Part shown: piece after piece, positions 46,911-59,767 of the stretch
Numbering within the stretch: position 1 is the first letter of the stretch
Layout of the letters: each line of letters begins with the position of its first letter
From: Adiantum capillus-veneris
Lineage: Eukaryota > Streptophyta > Polypodiopsida > Polypodiales > Pteridaceae
Direction of reading: 5' to 3'
Length of the DNA stretch: 64,000 nt
Assembly (NCBI GenBank): GCA_014529385.2
Contig: CM043944.1
Coordinates: 87,631,884 to 87,695,883, forward strand
Notes under the pieces: model-generated
Database searches by the model: none
Seen by the model: the letters and a program-made list of their open reading frames with translations, nothing else
Told to the model about the DNA's origin: nothing
Position numbers and translations under genes: made by a program

Positions 46911-49030
46911 ATCGTAGCATAGCTCCAATGACCAACGATAATTGTCAATCCGGAGAGATGAGCTACCATGCTAGGGCATGGAAACACTCACCCGATTAGT
47001 GAGCTAACCATGGAGTGTATGAGGTGAGCTTCTCGGCCTATGGAGGAGCTAAGCCACAATGATTGTCAATCTCCACATCCACTTCTCTTCACCTCAAATC
47101 AACCCAATCACACACACTAACGATTGCAGCAATGCGCACATCACTAATCCCATTATGCAACAAGGCTAATCTACAAGCGCGCACACATAGATCTATTGAG
47201 CATCTGTACTCCAATCAGACCTACATGCACACACAAAGAATAGAGGAAAATCACACAAGATTAGAGTGGGATTAACCACTAATTAGTTAGGATCAAGCTA
47301 ATCAAGCATCATTAACAATCACAAGACAGTATAGGAGAGGCATAATGAAAGAGAATTAAGCATTGATTAGTGTTGATCAAATCACATGAGTAAGGAGAAG
47401 CTTACGGACTCCATAGCCACACACCTCATGAGCTCTCACTAAAGAATGGTCTCAATAAATGAGGATGAGAACCCTAATTCCATTTACACATTGCCTTAAA
47501 AATATGCATTGTCCGGACGTCCAAGGCCTTTAGAGCTTCACATCTTACTAAATCTGCAACCTAGGTACACTAACTGATCTATTCTTTACAGCTTGGAACT
47601 CTCACTGAGCCCGTTACACATTACAAATATTACAATGGCCATTTTAAAAAATGTGTAACTTCAATCTTCACTGCTTCTTTGTATTCATCTTTGATGTGCA
47701 TTTATATGTTTCGGGCCTTTATTAGCTTTCGTTAGCCAACGTCGTCTCAGCTAACATTCCCCCCTTTCGATTTTAGTGCCCATCTTCGGGCACTGTTGAG
47801 AAGTGTTCATGGAGGCTAGAAGGTTTTTGATTGGTTGTCATTGATGGGTTGTCTTCATTTGTCATTGAATTTGTTGATTAGATTAATTCCGTTGTAGCAT
47901 CTTGATTATTCAAGGCAGTGTTTCTGGTGTGAGAGATGATGTTGTATTTGTCCATTATAGCAGCATATGGTGAGGGTTCTGTTTCTTTATTAAGAGAATG
48001 TACAATAGAAGTAGAATGATGAGGATCTAAATTAAGGTCTTATACAAGGATGACCAAAGGGAAAAGACCCAATGGGAAAAGTGTCGTTGGGATACGCATA
48101 TTATTGGAGTACTTATTAGCATGGAAAATATTATTAAAGTACTGAAGAGATTATTTGTTCATAGATATGGAAATAAAAAGGCAGCAAATATATGAGGATA
48201 ACAGTATGAGAAGTTGGTTTGCCTGTTGTAGTCCACTCAAGGTGCATAGGTGGAAGCATTTCTAATGCATATGTCCAATGATGGGTCATCCTATATATGC
48301 ATACATAGAAATGCATTGAAAACAATATGTTGTACAAGAAAGCTTTTTGAGGGGCTCTTCAGAAAGAAGGTGTAGCTATAAAAGTATATGACCTGGCTAT
48401 ACAAGCTGACACCCCCGTTAAGAAGGGTTTTTTTTATCGAGGATATCGTTCTCATCTTACTGTGCATTGTGTGTGAGTGTTGGACTCTACATCACTCCAC
48501 CATGATTAATTTAATAGACTTCGACTCTTATGCTTATCTCATCCAGCATGAGCGACACGACTTAGATATGCTCAACTCTTCCAACTTGAGCGTAAGCCTA
48601 ATAACTACAACTCTTAGCACAGAGTTTATTACGACTTGAAGCTTTGGGACTAACGCTTTGCTCATTTAGTGGCTCAACAACCCGACTCTAACTATGCCAA
48701 AGAGTGTTATTATTGAGCTTACTACAAACATCTCTTCAAGTAAAATTAAGCTTGAATCCTCAAAAAGAGGATTATTGAAGGATCAAGTTGGCATTGAAGG
48801 TTTCATTTGCCATATCTATTTCATCATCTTTGAATCTGCCAGCTATGTTTGTTGGACTATTCTTCTTTGTCTGTGAAGACTCCGTTGTTCATTTGATTCT
48901 CCAATTAGGCATGTTGAAAGGAGCCGGTGATGTTGTTGTAGGCCATTGTTCCTAGAAGAGTAGCTCTGGCTTCATCCACTTCCGGGGAGCGGGCCTTAGG
49001 GTGGCCTATGGTTTTTTGTAAGTGATTAAT
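46911..49030. other. No gene seen
   Basis: Low-complexity CA-rich and AT-rich sequence with short frames only. I recognise nothing in it. Confidence 0.35.
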
Positions 49031-49036
49031 CATCAG

Positions 49037-49490
49037 TCACAGCCCTTTCATTTGGGTCCACAACATTTCCCCCCCATTAGTGAGTGAGTGGACAAGGCCT
49101 AGGACAAGGTCCCTATTTCTTTTGACTTTGAGGGCCTTGAAGAATTTAGCTTGATCAGCCTCCTCCGGCTCGAGGAAGGTTTCTCTGGATAAAATTATGG
49201 CCTTCCTCACCTGCTTGAGTTGTTGCTCAGTCAATTCACACTTAGCTTCAAGCCACCTTTTATGCTCATCTTTAGACACCGACCCTTCATGATTTTTAGC
49301 AGTTAATAGCTCCACTTCGTCAGCGAGCTGCTTCGCGTGCTCCTCGTGATATTTCTTCCTTCTAGGGCCTGCAGTTTTGATTTCTTTTTGAATATTATTG
49401 GCAAAGCTATCCCAAGACCTAGGGCTTGCCTAATCCACATCTTTTGGCAAAGCTTGCTCATAGTTTTCAAGGCCATGATTTTGTAGAGAG
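49037..49490 (-). pseudogene. Coiled-coil protein fragment, unrecognised
   Basis: One minus-strand frame from about 49490 to the TAA at 49037, with one TAG near 49433, encodes NNIQKEIKTAGPRRKKYHEE, then KQLADEVELLTAKN, HKRWLEAKCELTEQQLKQVR and KFFKALKVKRNRDLVLGL. The heptad-like Leu/Lys/Glu pattern predicts a coiled coil. Two overlapping listed frames merge only if the frame is followed past the non-ATG start at 49315. It has some compositional likeness to the coiled-coil part of the family at 2044-5684, but no alignable words were found. Confidence 0.35.
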
Positions 49491-49849
49491 GATCTTTAAA
49501 AAGGTGAGCCCCTCTTGTAACTAACTTCTTAGACCCTTGGGGGAAATGCCCTTCTCCTTTTTTTATTTCATGCTTGATGGCAGGTGATCCGACAGGCACT
49601 GTGAAGTCACCACCTTCCTTTCAAGCCATGATGGCAGCTAGTGATCGGCTTGATGAGAATAGTAGCAACGGTCAAGCCAAGATACTGCATACTAGTGTAC
49701 ATGAACCCTATCATGCTATTCCAAGGGCCCACCTGTGACCTCCCACATGTCCATTAGCGCCCACTTCTCACACATGCTTATCCATTTGGATATTTCAGAT
49801 CCATCCAACATGTTCAATGAACCTATTATTTCCTTTGTCTTCTCTACCA

Positions 49850-50022
49850 TTGTAAGAAACTAGGCCACTAGGCTCTCCTGGATCCTCCTCCCAACCTCCC
49901 TTTATAGGTGGGCTCCTAGCCCCTTGCCCTAGACGGATCCCCTGTCCACACTGCCTAGCCCGGCCCTTCGCCGTAGTCCTTGCCTAGCCTAGTTCTTAGG
50001 ATACAGGACCCGTGTCCTGACA
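49850..50022 (-). repeat. Gypsy-3 3' LTR edge
   Basis: On the minus strand, after a purine tract (AAGGGGGAAG, 50028-50037), the sequence begins TGTCAGGACACGGGTCCTGT, the LTR start shared with gypsy-2. The other end is uncertain; a TG at 49852 is a possibility. Confidence 0.5.
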
Positions 50023-50760
50023 TTACTTCCCCCTTAAGGAAGAGTTTTCGTCCTCGAAAACACAAGTAGTAACATCTTCTTAAGAATACTGGTGTTCTCT
50101 TTTATTGACGTCCCATAAGTGAGCCAGTTGTCTGTATGACCGATAATTGGTGCAGTGAGGAGGTTCAATGAAACCAAGATGAATATCTTAATTTTCAACA
50201 TTGTTGTCCATTTGCAATCACTTGGGTCTAAATGGTAACTCCATTTATAACTCACGTGAGTGCTGTAAAGGAGTAACCACAACTAAGAGTCACTTGGGTT
50301 TAAATGGTAACTCCATTTATAACTCACTTGAGTACTGTAAAGGAGTAACCACAACTAAGAGTTGTCCAAAGGCATAACCAGTTTTTAGATCTTCTGAAGG
50401 TACTGGAATAATGCAAGGAAACCTGGGCGTAACTTTCCATGCAGTTGTGAGCCAGATTTCCTACTCACCTGAGTATCTTGAACAGTCCGTTACATGTTCA
50501 TCCCTAATGAAGGTTACTTGCCAACATGCTCTGTCAGCACACCTGGTAAGTCCTTGACGTATGAAAGTATTGACACAATCTCCAACCCCACCACAAGAGG
50601 TGTTCAAAGTCGAAAATCGTACTTAAGCAAATTCTAGAATAGGGAGAAACTCATCTATTTAGAAATGCGTTGTGTTAACGTATGCTCTTAGCATATCCTT
50701 TAGCACAAGATTACTCTTTGTAATCTGCCTATCCCCTTGGATAACTGACAGTACCGCCAA
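50023..50760 (-). pseudogene. Gypsy-3 relic: integrase end and chromodomain
   Basis: Heavily eroded. The chromodomain end is readable at about 50105-50045 (ENTSILKKML, followed by VFSRTKTLP) and corresponds word for word to the gypsy-2 chromodomain (ENVSALKKRF, VFKDENDSP). Near 50740-50620 the words LVLKDMLRAYVN and FLPILEFA match the integrase C-terminal region. It is a second copy of the gypsy-2 family on the same strand. A 72-bp tandem duplication lies inside it. Confidence 0.6.
50219..50362. repeat. 72-bp tandem duplication
   Basis: Two units starting CACTTGGGT(C/T)TAAATGG at 50219 and 50291, nearly identical, within gypsy-3. Confidence 0.9.
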
Positions 50761-52603
50761 AATAACCATTGTGGTTAACTTGAAAAAATCCACAAACGCC
50801 CAAACCGAGCCATGACCTCTATTGGTTATTTATAGACTCAAAGGTAATCTCATAGAGATAGTACACATAAAGTGCAAAATGCTTCATAAACAACAACTTG
50901 AGGAATATGCATGCCGTTCCAAATCAGCCTTTGCTAAACACTAGGGCCCATAACACCTAGTGTGCATGCATTTAGCAAAAAATAGATCCGAACCTGTATT
51001 TCCATGGTAATTCTGGCAAATGTGATGCGCGTAGCACACATTAACAGGAATGTAAATAGTTCTGAAAAGAAACTAAAAACTTTCATTTGCAATCTTTTGC
51101 AAGCTTTGCTTAAACATAATAGAAGGTGAAACAAGGATCACTTCTAGATATAAACAATGAAACTTTTTCATTTGCGATCTGTATAAACAACCATCTGTAA
51201 TGTTGTTTAGCAATACTTGTACCTTAACAAGTCATTCTAAGTATTCGACAATTCCTGTCCACGAAATTGCTCCTGATACGTCGTGCTAAAAATGGTCTAG
51301 AAAACAGATCTGACCAGCAGTAAGGGACTTTGTCGTGACACATATTTGAATAAGGGGGCACCAGTGTCAGTCCCAGAGACTCAAATTCGCCACATGTGGA
51401 ATATGTCTCAACTAAGGATATCTGAAAAAGAACATCCTACAAGTACAAGATGTACTTGTGTGTGGAGGTAGCTCTAAACACTTTACGACAAGAGTGAGAG
51501 GGACCCTCATTCATTGCTCCACACTGGCTAAACCGAACTCCTTGAGTTCCTAGACCATGTTGTATCCCATGTGACAACATGTGCCAAATTGAACCCTACA
51601 AGTAGGTTCGTAACAGCATAAGGCAGAAAAATAGATTGGATACTTGGTCCAAAATACTTTGTGCCGACATGCCTTTGGCATGACTTTGTAACATTCAAGC
51701 GTACTTATACGTCTTGAAAAACCAAGCAAAGCATACTAAAAATGAAATAACACCAAATCAATAGATGCATACCTGGAGATTTGAACGTAATGTTCACTTA
51801 CCCGTATTCAAATGGAGAGGAGCACTACCCCTACCTGAAAAAACAAACAGCATTGCACTGGGAACTCTGGGTGTTGCCTTTGCAATCCAAGCCCATGGAT
51901 TAGAATCTACGTAGTCAAACCCCTTGGGAAGACTCTTTGTAGAAACTGCTCAACTAGCAGATAACGGCAACCAACATAGTCGACCGTGTGCAGAATGATT
52001 GGAAACAACTTGAAAAGTGTGTCCATTCGGTAGATTGCAGAATTCTTTCCTTGAAAGTATAACTGGGAGAGATCAACTGTGATCCTCAATGCAGATCAAC
52101 TGTGATCCTTAATGCCTATGGGGTGATGTAACAATCACTCGCCGGGTCTTACCCCAAAACTATATGTCCATAGACACGCCGTAGTGCTATAGAGAAAGCA
52201 GGAAATCCACACAAGTGAACTGCCGAGCTCTTATGGACAGCCATGCTATCACAAATGATTGTTGCGTCTATACTCCGTGGTAGAGAGCACCTGGTGCGAG
52301 TTTAAGACACCCTAAACATCCGTAATGACAGGACTCTTGCTTGTCCATTAACGTCGATGTGTACTTCCGTGGGTATATCTTGAAAACAATCACCCAAAGA
52401 ATGCCAATAGTTGGGTCTTACCCTTATCCTAACATCGGCTCTTAGCCCTTATGCAAAATAGTGTTCAATCAACGAACCGATGAAGACTAATTTGAGTAGC
52501 ATCTTAGCCACGTGTTAGCTGAGAGTTAGAGCACCTTGGCTCAGGCTGACTCACGAGCAAAACATGTATCAAAAGCTTCTTAGAAGATTTTCATGTTTCC
52601 CGT

Positions 52604-52661
<58 letters not shown>

Positions 52662-54300
52662 AGAGCATCCTGGGCTGAGGAACTTGCCTTAAGTTTTAGA
52701 GTGTGCACCCAAGCTGTGTGTTCTTACGCATCTTATGCCTGACTTGCAGCTTATTGTATAAGCATTCCACAAGTGTCCGGTATGACTCGCTCATTGAGAG
52801 AGGTATCACATCTTCACCTACCTTCCTTGTAGGGGTCGTGATTGTATGAAAATGACTTAGCATTGGCACGTTGCTTGTGAAATCAGTGTTGTTGTATGTT
52901 GCCAGCAACCCAAACTGGTAGGGATTGTGTGAGCGAATATTCCCTAATTTGCTACTTTCCCAAACTTGTGTGCCAATGCCCTTGACTCCAAGTCATTGGG
53001 CAGTACCTTGGCACAAGGGATAAGCCTTGCTTCATGTAAAATTTCCCAAGCACTGGTAGTTGTTGCTGCAACCAGGTGGCATGAGATTTCCAAGGGAAAG
53101 TTCGCGTAAAGATGGCTCATAGCCAAATCTGCCGTGCGAGAGAAACTTGTCGCACATGGATATACACCCTCGTGTATCATATACATCCGTTGTATACAAA
53201 ATGAAATAATCTGTAAACAGTTTTCTAAAACCTTCCCAAGTTTGTATGCTCATAGCATATGCCAAATGTGGTGAGTCACTATGCAAGATGCATAAATAGA
53301 AGCCTTGCTTCACCTAAACTGGGTAGTGCTAATAGCCAACTGTGTGGCAAGCATCCTATGTCGGCTTGTAGAAACAATATCAACGAGTCGGCCATGCCGA
53401 GCAACTTGCTGCCCTCAACAAATCCAGTAATAGTCCATGCGTGTCACCTTGAGATACTGAAAAACCGGCCCTTGACCCTGCCTTTGAAGCAAAAAGTAAC
53501 TTGTGACGAGTGTGCTCCATTAAGGTACGCAAAAGGAGCCATCTTTCATATAAGTATGTCTAGCCTCATTGCCAATAAATGTTATTAGCAATCGATGACA
53601 TAGCAAAAAGAGTAGACCTTGTTCAACATGCATAAAAATTTGACCGTGTCGAATTATAAACGTAATGGAGAAGCAATAAAACACGTGCAGGTGATGCATC
53701 TCGTACTTGCTTGGCATTATGAATGATAGCCGTGATCATTCATTCCATTGCCTACGTGAGTTACGAAGCACATGTGCAATAAGTACTCCACTTCATGCTA
53801 TGAAGGGCCTTGCCCATTTCACAACCAATGTGGTATCATGTGAGAACTATAATACTCTTACCTGCCCGGTTTGATTGCCATTGTTCATGACAATCACCAC
53901 ACCTAGCATTACTGTCTGCATCACCACATAGTGTGGTTAAATGGTGTATAGGTAGAGAAGCCTTGCTTCTCTGCAAGCCCAAACTTAGGGCTCTTGCCCG
54001 TCGCCGTGAAATCGGCCATGCCGATCAGCGATCCAACCATGCAAAACAACTTTGCACGCATGAGCCAAATTAACCACCGGCCTTGCCGTTGCATCAAAGA
54101 TGAAGCTTCAAAATTTGATATGTATAAGTCTGCAAAATAGCATCACATAGGGATTAAGAAAATCCTTGGAAGTACGAAAAGACCAACCTGATGAGCATGG
54201 CATTTTTCCGTGTACGCGGCAAACATATCCACCACTCGATCAACAATAGCGTCTTTGCCTGGGATCTTTGCCCCTTCGCCAAGCCGAACAACAGGCCTTG
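50761..54300. other. No gene recognised
   Basis: 3.5 kb of mixed composition with short frames on both strands, none showing a domain. It may be further eroded gypsy-3 or another element; I see no LTRs. Confidence 0.35.
52606..52659. repeat. (GA)n microsatellite
   Basis: Pure GA run of about 27 units. Confidence 0.95.
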
Positions 54301-54301
54301 C

Positions 54302-55041
54302 CTAACGACCATGTTCCATCAAGTTTCTTTGTCGGATGTCCGTCATCGGGAGAAGCCCTGTAGATTGTCGTCTCCAAGCCGTTAACGTGATGGCCTTGCC
54401 AAAACCGTGCATGAGCATGCATACCTTGAAAAGCCATCTTTGCCTCCCTTCGAGGCTTGCATGGAACCTGGCAAACTGGGCAGGCCTTGGATTCACCGTA
54501 TAGTCCTCGCCGAGAGATATTTTGAGAGCTTGAATTTCCTCATCAACTTGTAATTTTCTATACATGATCAAAAATCGGGTTTGCCGCTGCTCATCCCGGA
54601 CCTCCAAGGTCGTGGAGCTGCTCCCCGAACATGATGTCATAGTTCCATCCTCGGGTTCCATCCTTGGCTCCTTGTGGGCCGGACAGCTTGCTTGTGGGCA
54701 GCTAATGAGAAAGAAAAATAAATAAATTCTCAAAGGTAAATTCAGGCAGCAGCGCAGAGGCAATGGCGTGGAAGTTTCAGTGGGTGTGTGCGCGCTGCAG
54801 AGGAGGAAATCGGGCACGAAATCGGAGGTAGAGGCAATTGAAGGGGTGGCGCCCATGCCAAGCCCACCTGCACCAGATTTCGAGCTCCATAGCCGAGTTT
54901 CCTAATTTGGAAAAACGTAAGCTTCCTTGCTATTTTTGGAAAAACTCCATGCAAGGCACGATTCTCACGCTGCAGCGAGGCAAGCTCTCCATGAAAGCTT
55001 CTTGATGTCCTTCCTCTTCTCTTGCATGATCGAATCTCCAT
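54302..55041 (-). CDS. Unrecognised gene-like region, minus strand
   Basis: Two overlapping frames with ATG starts: 55041-54742 (99 codons, basic N-terminus then Pro/Leu-rich) and 54856-54302 (184 codons). The second contains a Pro/Ser-rich part followed by helical EVRDEQRQTRFLIMYRKL and VDEEIQALKISLGEDY. A possible acceptor, TTTCTCATTAG, near 54700 could divide it into exons. It reads away from the pyrimidine-rich spacer at 55140-55860, divergent from the plus-strand locus, which may indicate a shared promoter region. No family recognised. Confidence 0.25.
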
Positions 55042-55141
55042 CTTCTGCGTGGAAAACGCCTTTGCATGCCCCGATCTCAGCCATCTTTCAAAGCAAAGCG
55101 TGCCATGAAAGATTCACGTTCGACCATTAGGAAAAATATGG

Positions 55142-55800
55142 ACTCTCCTTGGGCCTTTTTGATTAGTGAAGGCTTAAGGGAGAACCAATGAGAAGGCTCT
55201 TGGGATATCACCTAGAGGGGGAGGAATGGTAGAGGTGCAGCCTAATTGTCTCCCTCTTCAATGCTTGGTTCTTAGAGAGAGGTGGGAGGTAGGCTGGGGG
55301 GGGGGGTAAATAGGAGGAGAGAGGTGTCATAAAAGAGGGAGGGACCCCCCCAAAAAAAATGCGCATGCTTAAAAACCCAAAAAATTGAATTTTTTTTAAA
55401 AGTTCCAAAGTTGACCCATTTGCCTCCAAAACTGTCCCAAAACATAAACTAACTTTAAAAAGTCAAATTTCCCCCCCAAAATCCACTTTTCTCTCTCTCC
55501 CTCATTACTTTTCTCTCCCACACTCTCCCTCTTCTCCCTCCTCCCATTCTCTCTCTACAGTCAAAGCAGCCATAGCCAAAAGCTTTCCACCACTCTCTTC
55601 CTCTCTCTCCATAGCTCCCCCTTCTCTCACACCTCCATCAACCCTCTACAGTCCCACACTCCATAGCCCACAGCTCCACTATCCTCTCTACCTCTCACTC
55701 CTCTCTTTCTCTATCTCCACTGTCAAAGCCACCATAGCCACCATAGGCAGCTCACCTCACCCTCCCCTCAGCTCCTCATTCTCTCTCCACAATACTCAAC
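55142..55800. promoter_or_regulatory. Pyrimidine-rich spacer between divergent loci
   Basis: 55480-55790 is a long run of CTCTCTC, CCTCCC and TCTCC words on the plus strand, typical of plant 5' leaders and TC-rich core promoters. Candidate leader of the plus-strand locus. Short homopolymers (G8 at 55299, A8 and T8) lie on its left side. Confidence 0.35.
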
Positions 55801-56998
55801 TCTTTCAAATCCCTTCCTAAGCCCAACTTCCCAAGCAAGTCCACGCATAGACGGCCCAAACCAGAGATAGAGGAGATTGTGTTGCACAACACAAAAGACT
55901 CAGAGGGGGTATGGATCCCACAAGTGTTCAAGAAGGGTGCATGGATATACATGCAACCGTCACGTGCTGGACCTCATCGCGTATGGTGTCGAGGCGTATT
56001 GGAACGTCATTGGAAGGGCCGGCTATTGACATTCAAAGAAACAAAGTCCGGAATGGTGGCCATCGTGCAACACGTCTATAGTGCAGCTGAGCTCCACCTC
56101 AAGAGAGCTTCTACTCAATTTGCACCTCATTGTAAGTTTTCATGGTTTAGCTATCCCATGCATATGTCATGTTTATGTTTATGTGATCATTATGTTTAAC
56201 TAAGGACATTTGTAAAGATGTTTTTCCATCCAGCTTAGTTGAGGAGTAGCCGCTTGAGTGCCTCTCAGGCACGTTCATGGTTGTGCATGCTCACATTGGG
56301 GAGCTTATGTTTCCTAATGTTTCATTGAAAAAACTTACCGAGTAGCGAATATTCATGTACTCCCACAAGTACGTGGTGCCGAAGTCAAGCCAAAGCTATG
56401 GTAGGTTAGAAGCCGTGGAGACACCCTCATTGCAGAGTGCAGAATGGCCAACTCCAGACCATTGGGCTTTGCTTTCTTTCAAGCACAAGGTGCTGCAAGA
56501 TTTCCAAGGGTCCCTAAAGTTTGGTAAGGCAACCAAATCGGTGGGTCTCAGTTGGCATTGTCCCATTCATTTGTTTATGCATGCATTCTGCTCTCTACCG
56601 ATTGTAGAAACACCAACAATGTTTGTTTGCAAAGAAGTTGACATAGATGCAATGGACACCATTCTAGGTGTCAATTGGGACTATGTTGACGGTTTGCACG
56701 ATGGTGACCGTTAAAGTGCAATGTGTCCCCCACACAGCTTTGCCTTCGGTATTTGAAAGCAAGGTGCACCTTGTATGCACGATTTAGCTATGAGAGGTGG
56801 ATGCACAAACGTGGCAAATGGATACCCTTGCAGCTGACAGCCGAAGAGATTCAATCCTTTGAAATTCGTGTCCACATGCCCAATAACGAGGTTGAGGTGG
56901 TTGCAGTGAATCCGCATTGGACTCTTGCCAATCTTCGGGAACACTTTGTCATAATGGGATTCGAGGATGTCGGTAATGCAAGTTTCAAACTACAATAA
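55801..56998 (+). pseudogene. Unrecognised two-exon locus, broken
   Basis: A frame open from about 55801 reads KPEIEEIVLHNTKDSEGVW, FKKGAWIYMQPSRAGPHRVW, RHWKGRLLTFKE and ends at a GTAAGT donor (56132). With an acceptor at 56267-56268 (CTCTCAG) it continues in frame as TFMVVHAHIGELMF, passes one TAG (56343) and runs on to 56714 (WALLSFKHKVLQDFQ, VSLSWHCPIH-like). A second frame, 56723-56998, contains QLTAEEIQSFEIRVHMP and WTLANLREHFVIMGF, reminiscent of a ubiquitin-like fold; this is only an impression. No in-frame ATG precedes the first part. Either a pseudogene or a missed start exon. Confidence 0.3.
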
Positions 56999-57317
56999 CG
57001 CAAGGTCTGCTTTGTGCTTCCTTAGCTACATTTTCTTATTTTCTGTGGGTTTTTGTATTTTGATTGCCCATTTTTGGTTGTATAGATTGGAAGGCGGATG
57101 GAGGCCACTATGCTTGTTTACAAAGATTGGGCTACATACGAAATCATCTTGTCTAAGTGAATTGGCTTGTAACTTTAATCGTTTATATATTGGATATTTT
57201 ATTAACGATTTTGAAAAGTTTTAAGGTGTTGTACTTGATTTTGTACTTGAGTTTTAAGGTGGTGTAAATTTATTTTTTAAATCCATATTTTTTATTTTTT
57301 TCGAGATAGAATATGTC

Positions 57318-57324
57318 TATATAA
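57318..57324 (+). promoter_or_regulatory. TATA box
   Basis: CTATATAAGG lies 88 bp before the ATG at 57406, which leaves room for a start site near 57350 and a short leader. The best core promoter in the window. Confidence 0.55.
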
Positions 57325-57405
57325 GGAGGACCACCTCCTCATTTCACCATTTTCATCCCAGCATTGCAGAGAGACCTAGCATACCCAATCACGCAAAGAG
57401 AAGAC

Positions 57406-58965
57406 ATGGCTGCTACTAGTGCTTTAGATGCATTCCTTACTGAGGTTGGGCATGCAAATCGCCCTGAGCTTCAAGCATTTTTCACAACCCAACCCGATTT
57501 GGAAACCACCTTGACCCTCCACTCTCAATCTCTTGAGCACATTACTTCATACATTTCCACCTGCATGGGGAGATTCATTGTTGAGTTACCAAACCGACCA
57601 GGGCAATGGGTCCCTGAAGGCCTTCTCCACCATATCTACCAAGGGGACAGGCCATTTCATTAGCGGCTTGCACGCTTTGCCACCATAGCACAACCCGCCG
57701 GACAATATGTGCGGCTTGAAGCTGATGATGTGCGAGCAATGCGTAAGGGAAGGATCGGAAACACTTTTTTCTCTGTTCAGGCCATAATGATATTCCTCCT
57801 TCACGAGTGCCTAGTAGGCCCTGACGTAGTGCTACCTCACTTGCAGATCGACGGGGTATTGGCTGATGTGAAGGACCCCAAGCCCGCGGCCATTGACTCA
57901 TCCGCAGAGGAGAGGACGCTTGCCTTGAACTACCCTGTAGGGATTCAAGACCTCTTGGAGGCCTCTCCATCAGTCGGTTCATCCTCGTGACCTCCAGAAG
58001 GAACCACCACTCGGGATGCCATCCCTGAGGTAGAGATTACCCGCTTCTCCTCCATTGTGGTGGGTGACGAGGAGTTTGTGTTTATGCACGATCTGGAGAA
58101 ATCCTTTGAGCTTCGCATGGATGAGTGTTTCGCCATCCTCGATGTCCATGGAAAGTTTGAGCTTGATACCACCACCTCCCATGACGATGATCTCCTACTG
58201 CCCATGGGGAATACTTTGGCGGACACAGTGGTGATCGCACAAGCCGAGGTGGCAGCGGCCGAGCAGGCCAAGGTCTCTGAGGAGGAGTTTGCGGCCGTGC
58301 AATCCATGTGTTTGGCTAAACGCGCAAGAGTGGATTCACCACCACCTGCTGCAACACCTGTTTTGCTTGATCCAAAGGGGAAGTCAAGCGTGGATCTTTA
58401 CTTGCACCCGGATGCCGATGAGGAGGATCGTAGACAAGAGGTATAGATGCTCACTTACATTTGATTGTTACAAATGATTTTGTTAATTTTATATCATAAT
58501 TCTATGCCATATCTCAGAAAACCTATGTTCTGCAGGATGTTCTGGAGGTTGACGCCTGGGCGCAACGGTCAGGGGGGAGGAGGACGCCGTTCGGACCTCA
58601 AGTGGCACTTGCTCACTACCTCGGCACACTTCCACTGGTGTCGTGGTGTTTGTCCATGCCGACTACTCTCCCAATGGTCGCTACAACATTTTTGCTCTCC
58701 GTTCACTCTCCAAGGCGTTGTGTTTAACAACACTTGCCCAAACGGCCAACCTTGTATGCTTGTAAAGAAAGATTTTGCAATATCCACTTTCGGTGTAAAC
58801 TTTCGCGAGCGCCTTATTGCCCATGTCGGCATGAACCAAGCTGTAGGGGTTAATGACACCCAAGAAATCACAACCACTTTACTTAACAGGGAGCCACCCC
58901 AAAAGGCCAAGCGCCAAAAAATTGTAATTAGAAAGATCCTAAAGCAAAAGCCGGATATCATGTAA
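57406..58965 (+). pseudogene. Unrecognised gene with promoter and intron, decayed
   Basis: Exon 1 (57406-58440) is one frame of 345 codons broken by TAG at 57661 and TGA at 57988. It encodes MAATSALDAFLTEVG, VPEGLLHHIYQG, AQPAGQYVRLEADDVRAM, FFSVQAIMIFLLHECLVGPD, an acidic region and a basic cluster, AKRARVDSPP, that looks like a nuclear localisation signal. A GT-AG intron of 95 bp (58441-58535, acceptor TTCTGCAG) joins in frame to DVLEVDAWAQRSGGRRTPFG. Exon 2 then needs two frameshifts to read ADYSPNGRYNIFALRSL and NNTCPNGQPCMLVKKDFAI, ending in a basic tail (KAKRQKIVIRKILKQ). I recognise no family; it may be a transposon-associated or lineage-specific nuclear protein. Confidence 0.4.
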
Positions 58966-59202
58966 AGCATTGATTTCTTTAATGAACCTACTTTTTGCTG
59001 TCTATGACTCTCTTTCTTGCAAGGTTTTGAATTTGTTATATGTTGGGCTTCCATTGTGTATGAGAAGCACCATAATTTTTGCTATGACTACTAAAGGGTT
59101 TGGCAGGCATTAAAATTTAAAAAATGTATACTTTGTTATATCTAGGCTTCCAAAGTTATGTATGTGCCTAGTAAAGGGCTTGGAAGTCCCTAAACAATGC
59201 TG

Positions 59203-59266
59203 CCACAAGGGCGCGCATTAGGGCTTTCCATCAGCAGATGAAGTGTGCAAATGCGCGCCCTTGTGG
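59203..59266. repeat. Hairpin 1, 17-bp perfect arms
   Basis: CCACAAGGGCGCGCATT at 59203-59219 and its exact complement at 59250-59266, with a 30-nt loop. Confidence 0.85.
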
Positions 59267-59289
59267 AAGATGAAATTGGACACATCTAA

Positions 59290-59640
59290 GAGCATACCCA
59301 AGTACAAAACAGAGTGACAAGGCATTAATACCCAGTTGCAAAAGAGAAACACATGGATACCCAGGTAACCTTAAGCCCATCTTGCCCCAGATACCTAAAT
59401 ATGTATTAACAAACCACAAAACTGTGGCAATCTCTAAACCCTTCTTGGAGAATAGGAGCATATCCAGTTACAAAACAGAGTGAGAAGACAATAATACCCA
59501 ACTGCAAAATAGGAAGACATGGATACTCAGGTAACCTTAAGCCCATCTTGCCCCAGATACCTAAAGTTGTATTAACAAACCACATGCAAGAGTAAACTTT
59601 GTGGCAATAGCTAAGCCCTTTCTAGAGTTTAGGACTGACA
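59290..59640. repeat. ~166-bp tandem duplication
   Basis: Two units (AAAACAGAGTGA starting at 59306 and 59472) share long identical words such as GGTAACCTTAAGCCCATCTT and CCCCAGATACCTAAA. They sit between the two hairpins. Confidence 0.85.
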
Positions 59641-59767
59641 TGGACTAAGGGGGGATGAATTCCAGCAGTATCTATGCTAATTGAAGCATTGAAGCAAACA
59701 AAACATACTTATTGCTTGTCAAAATTTTCTGGAAACCACTTGAGAGTGTCAGCAAAGCACTAGCAGA

